A DNA stretch of 8,177 nucleotides, from assembly GCA_013003675.1 (NCBI GenBank), contig JABDIP010000400.1:1-8177 (forward strand). Direction: 5' to 3'. The notes under the pieces were generated by a model. That model did not search any database. It was not told the DNA's origin and saw nothing but the letters and a program-made list of their open reading frames with translations. The stretch's first letter is position 1. The number at the start of each line of letters is the position of its first letter. Both the position numbers and the translations under genes were made by a program. Shown here piece by piece: positions 5,168-8,177 of this stretch. This DNA is from Inquilinus sp. (GTDB taxonomy: Bacteria > Pseudomonadota > Alphaproteobacteria > DSM-16000 > Inquilinaceae).

Positions 5168-8044
5168 CTACAGCGTCAATGCCTCGTCGACCAGCTTCGC
5201 CTGCTGCTCGTTATGCCGGCGCAAGAGCCCGGTCGCCGGCGACGACGCCTCCAGCCGACCGACGTATTTCGGCCGCTTGGTCTTGTGGCCGCCCTCTTCC
5301 AGCAACGCCTCGATGCGCCGGTCGACATAGCGCCATGCGCCCATGTTCTCCGGCTCTTCCTGGCACCAGACCACGTCCGCGTTGCGGAACTTGTCGACCA
5401 TCTCCTGATGCAGCGCCTTCCTCGGGAAGGGATAGAGCTGCTCCAGCCGAAGGATGGTGATGTCGTCGATGCCGCGCTCGTCGCGCGCCTTCTTCAGATC
5501 GTAGTAGACCTTGCCGGTACACAGGATGACGCGGCGGATCTTGTCCGGCGGCGCCAGTTCGACATCCTCGTAGAGCACCCGGTGGAAGGTGCTGCCATTG
5601 GTGAACATCTCGATGCCCGAAACGCATTCCTTGTGGCGCAGCAGCGATTTCGGCGTCATCACCACGAGCGGCTTGCGGAAGCCGCGATGGATCTGCCGGC
5701 GCAGGGCGTGGAAATAGTTGGCCGGCGTGGTCGGATAGACGACCTGCCAATTGTCCTCGCCGCAAAGCTGCAGGAACCGCTCCAGCCGCGCCGAGGAATG
5801 CTCCGGCCCCTGCCCTTCATAGCCATGCGGCAGCAGCATCACCAGGCCCGACATGCGCAGCCACTTGCTCTCGCCGGACGAGATGAACTGGTCGAAGATG
5901 ACCTGGGCGCAGTTGGCGAAATCGCCGAACTGCGCTTCCCACAACACCAGCGCCTTGGGTTCCGCCATGGAGTAGCCGTACTCGAATCCGAGCACGGCGA
6001 ATTCCGACAACGGGCTGTCATGCACCTCGAACGGCGCCTGCCCCTCGGCGACGTGCTGCAACGGCAGATAGCGCTCCTCGGTGAGCTGGTCGACCAGCAC
6101 CGAGTGCCGCTGCGAGAACGTGCCGCGGCCGGAATCCTGGCCCGAGAGGCGAACCGGGAAGCCGTCCGCCGCCAACGTGCCGAAGGCCAGCGCCTCCGCC
6201 GTCGCCCAGTCGAGATTGCGGCCGGTCTCGATCATCTCCGCCTTGGCCTTGAGCTGGCGGGCGATCTTCGGGTTGAGGTTGAATCCGTCCGGAACGCGGG
6301 CCAGCGCCTGGCCGACGTCCTTGAACAGGGTATCGCCGACCGCCGTCGTCCCGCGCCGCTCGTCGCCGGTCGCGGTGGTCATCCCGGACCACACGCCGCC
6401 CAGCCAGTCCGCCTTGTTCGGCTTGTAGCCGGTGGCCGCCTCGTACTGGGATTCTAGATGGTCCTGGAAATCCTTGACGATCTGCTCCGGCTCGCCGTCC
6501 TTGAACACGCCCTCGGCGACCAGCCGCTCGCCGTAGATCTCCCGCGTCGACCGATGCTTGGCGATCGCCTTGTACATCAAGGGCTGGGTGAAGGCGGGCT
6601 CGTCGCCTTCGTTGTGGCCGAAGCGGCGATAGCAGAACATGTCGATGACGACATCCTTGTGGAACTGCTGCCGGAATTCGGTGGCGATCCGGGCGACGTG
6701 GACCACGGCCTCGGGGTCGTCGCCGTTCACGTGGAAGATCGGCGCCTGCACCATCAGCGCCACGTCGGTCGAATAGGGGCCGGAGCGGGAATAGTTCGGC
6801 GCCGTGGTAAAGCCGATCTGGTTGTTGATGATGAAGTGGATGGTGCCGCCGACGCGGTAGCCCTTCAACTCCGAGATCATCAGCGTCTCGCCGACGATGC
6901 CCTGGCCGGCGAACGCGGCGTCGCCATGCAGCAGCACCGGCATCACCTGGATCCGGTCGGTGTCGTGGCGCTGCGCCTGCTTGGCCCGGACCTTGCCGAT
7001 CACCACCGGGTTCACGCATTCGAGGTGCGACGGGTTGGCGGTCAGCGAGAGATGCACGACCGCGCCGTCGAAATCCCGGTCGGTCGAGGTGCCGAGATGG
7101 TACTTCACGTCGCCGGAGCCGAGCACGTCGTCGGGATTCGCCGGCTTGCCCTGGAATTCCGAGAAGATCGCCGCGAACGGCTTGCCCATGACATTGGCCA
7201 GCACGTTGAGCCGGCCGCGATGGGCCATGCCCAGCACGATCTCCTTGAGGCCGAGCTGGCCGCCGCGCTTCAGCACCTGTTCCAGGGCCGGGACCATCGC
7301 CTCGCCGCCGTCGAGGCCGAACCGCTTGGTGCCCGTGTATTTCAGGTTCAAGAAGCGCTCGAAGCTCTCGGTCGCCGTCAGGCGGTCATAGATCGCCCGC
7401 CGGCCGCGCTCGGTGAAGTCGGTCCGGTTCTCGACCTGCTCGATGCGCTCCTGCAGCCAGGCCTTCTGCTCGGGGTCCTGGATGTGGGTGTATTCGACGC
7501 CGATATGGCCACAATAGGTCTCGCGCAGCCGGTGCACGATCTCGTGCAGCGTCGCGGTCTCGAACCCCAGCACGTGGTTGATGAAGATCGGCCGGTCCCA
7601 ATCGGACTCGGCGAAGCCATACGTCTTCGGATCGAGTTCCGGGTGCGGCTCGCGCTTGGCGAGGCCGAGCGGGTCGAGCTCGGCGTCGAGATGGCCGCGC
7701 ACGCGATAGGCGCGGATCAGCATCAGCGCGCGGATACTGTCGAGCGTCGCCCGCTTGAGCTGCTCTTCCGACAGGCCGGGGGCCGGTGCCTGGACCACGG
7801 GAGCCGGGGCGGCGGCGGGCGCTTCGGCGACGGCGCCGTTGCCGGCTTGTCCGTTGCGCCGCGCCCAGCTTGGGCCGTTGAGATCGCCGAGCATCGCCTC
7901 GGCATCGTCGCCGAGCGAGGCGAAGAACGTCGACCAGGACGGATCGACCTGTCCCGGATCGCGCTTGAATCTGGCGTAGAGCTCGGCGATGAAAGGAGCG
8001 TTCTGGGCGAACAGAAACGAGGTCTGTTCTGACTGGCTTGCCAT
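5168..8044 (-). CDS. sucA: 2-oxoglutarate dehydrogenase E1 component (thiamine diphosphate-dependent)
   Basis: Decarboxylates 2-oxoglutarate with thiamine diphosphate and succinylates the lipoyl group of OdhB; the committing step of the OGDH complex, also called odhA. The 958 residues are near the usual 930-990. The short N-terminal E1o region (about 9-42, FLFAQNAPFIAELYARF) mediates complex binding in this family. An Ala/Pro-rich linker follows (about 65-90). The dehydrogenase domain holds KRFGLDGGEAM (240-250), GMAHRGRLN (272-280), the diphosphate motif from GDAAFAGQG (374-382) to NNQIGF (407-412), and RRFGHNEGDEP (473-483). The transketolase-like pyrimidine domain includes GQDSGRGTFSQRHSVL (635-650) and LPHGYEGQGPEHSSARLERF (738-757), and a C-terminal domain ends the protein. 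ATG 8044 fits the family N-terminus but has no clear SD. The in-frame ATG 8077 has GGAGG only 1 base away and would add 11 residues. The gene heads the odhB transcript. Confidence 0.98.
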   Translation of the reverse strand: MASQSEQTSFLFAQNAPFIAELYARFKRDPGQVDPSWSTFFASLGDDAEAMLGDLNGPSWARRNGQAGNGAVAEAPAAAPAPVVQAPAPGLSEEQLKRATLDSIRALMLIRAYRVRGHLDAELDPLGLAKREPHPELDPKTYGFAESDWDRPIFINHVLGFETATLHEIVHRLRETYCGHIGVEYTHIQDPEQKAWLQERIEQVENRTDFTERGRRAIYDRLTATESFERFLNLKYTGTKRFGLDGGEAMVPALEQVLKRGGQLGLKEIVLGMAHRGRLNVLANVMGKPFAAIFSEFQGKPANPDDVLGSGDVKYHLGTSTDRDFDGAVVHLSLTANPSHLECVNPVVIGKVRAKQAQRHDTDRIQVMPVLLHGDAAFAGQGIVGETLMISELKGYRVGGTIHFIINNQIGFTTAPNYSRSGPYSTDVALMVQAPIFHVNGDDPEAVVHVARIATEFRQQFHKDVVIDMFCYRRFGHNEGDEPAFTQPLMYKAIAKHRSTREIYGERLVAEGVFKDGEPEQIVKDFQDHLESQYEAATGYKPNKADWLGGVWSGMTTATGDERRGTTAVGDTLFKDVGQALARVPDGFNLNPKIARQLKAKAEMIETGRNLDWATAEALAFGTLAADGFPVRLSGQDSGRGTFSQRHSVLVDQLTEERYLPLQHVAEGQAPFEVHDSPLSEFAVLGFEYGYSMAEPKALVLWEAQFGDFANCAQVIFDQFISSGESKWLRMSGLVMLLPHGYEGQGPEHSSARLERFLQLCGEDNWQVVYPTTPANYFHALRRQIHRGFRKPLVVMTPKSLLRHKECVSGIEMFTNGSTFHRVLYEDVELAPPDKIRRVILCTGKVYYDLKKARDERGIDDITILRLEQLYPFPRKALHQEMVDKFRNADVVWCQEEPENMGAWRYVDRRIEALLEEGGHKTKRPKYVGRLEASSPATGLLRRHNEQQAKLVDEALTL

Positions 8045-8078
8045 CGGTATCAGTGACGGGCCGAAGGAGACCCGCATC

Positions 8079-8083
8079 CCTCC
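8079..8083 (-). promoter_or_regulatory. Misplaced SD-like GGAGG ahead of sucA
   Basis: GGAGG on the minus strand is the best anti-SD match upstream of sucA. It lies 1 base from ATG 8077, too close for a normal site, and 34 bases from the homology-favoured ATG 8044. It therefore leaves the sucA start open. Confidence 0.4.
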
Positions 8084-8090
8084 GTGTTGA

Positions 8091-8139
8091 TTGACCGGCC
8101 GCCGGCGCCCGCGAACGGCGCGGGTGTCGACCCGGTCAA
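8091..8139. repeat. Long dyad (potential hairpin) in the sucA leader
   Basis: TTGACCGG (8091-8098) and CCGGTCAA (8132-8139) are perfect inverted copies. Inside them CCCGCG (8108-8113) and CGCGGG (8119-8124) pair around a 5-base loop, and several bases between also pair (8101, 8103, 8104 and 8106 with 8131, 8129, 8128 and 8126). The whole 49-base element could fold as one long hairpin in RNA of either strand. It lies 46 bases before ATG 8044. Possible roles are a terminator or attenuator after an upstream suc gene, or a leader hairpin. No T-run follows it in the sucA direction. Confidence 0.55.
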
Positions 8140-8144
8140 ATTCC

Positions 8145-8161
8145 TAGGGCGTATTCCCCTA
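8145..8161. promoter_or_regulatory. Candidate operator dyad upstream of sucA
   Basis: TAGGG, 7 bases, CCCTA form a 17-bp inverted repeat in the AT-richer end of the window (8138-8177). The three minus-strand frames there stop within 8132-8177 and contain codons unlike the neighbouring genes, so this is not the coding end of an upstream gene. Size and symmetry suit a dimeric transcription factor. No regulator can be assigned and no clear -35/-10 pair is seen. Confidence 0.3.
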
Positions 8162-8177
8162 CTATCCCTTTAATGCC

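Noticed and set aside
5117..6457. 446-codon plus-strand open frame opposite the 3' half of sucA
   Set aside because: Shadow of a conserved gene; composition is explained by the GC-rich reverse complement.
6458..8032. 524-codon plus-strand open frame opposite sucA
   Set aside because: Long, but lacks any recognisable motif and mirrors the GC-rich codon pattern of sucA; no SD or independent support.
8140..8177. Possible 3' end of an upstream gene such as sucD
   Set aside because: One minus-strand frame is open into 8140-8177, but it uses codons unlike the neighbours (ATA, GTA, CTA) and the short peptide matches nothing I recognise.

Overview
This GC-rich window looks like a chromosomal segment of an alphaproteobacterium, probably Rhodospirillales-like. 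That placement rests on the odh/suc gene set, the protein style and the codon bias, not on a database search. Most of it is the 2-oxoglutarate dehydrogenase (OGDH) complex of the TCA cycle, encoded on the minus strand. Read in the direction of transcription (right to left) the order is sucA/odhA (E1, 8044-5168), odhB (E2, 5105-3837), lpdA (E3, 2397-1003), then a major facilitator superfamily (MFS) transporter that runs off the left edge.

The complex is split by one plus-strand gene at 2656-3747. It encodes a predicted lipoprotein with a PDZ domain followed by an M48-type zinc metalloprotease domain. The gene converges with odhB, with a strong hairpin between their 3' ends at 3755-3797, and diverges from lpdA across a 258-base gap. 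sucA and odhB are 62 bases apart and probably cotranscribed. lpdA cannot simply be the third gene of that transcript unless RNA polymerase passes the hairpin and runs antisense through the whole protease gene, so a separate lpdA promoter is likely. lpdA and the MFS gene are tightly coupled and overlap if the MFS start lies where the protein family suggests.

At the right end, the 133 bases upstream of sucA hold no gene end that I can support. They contain a 49-base dyad (8091-8139) and a shorter TAGGG-N7-CCCTA dyad (8145-8161), which are candidate regulatory or attenuation elements. E1, E2 and E3 look intact, with their key catalytic, lipoyl and FAD/NAD motifs.

I see no tRNA, rRNA, CRISPR array, insertion sequence, phage gene or defence system. 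I do not see a previously undescribed system. The points worth a second look are the protease gene embedded in the OGDH locus, the leader dyads upstream of sucA, and the unresolved starts of the MFS gene and sucA.
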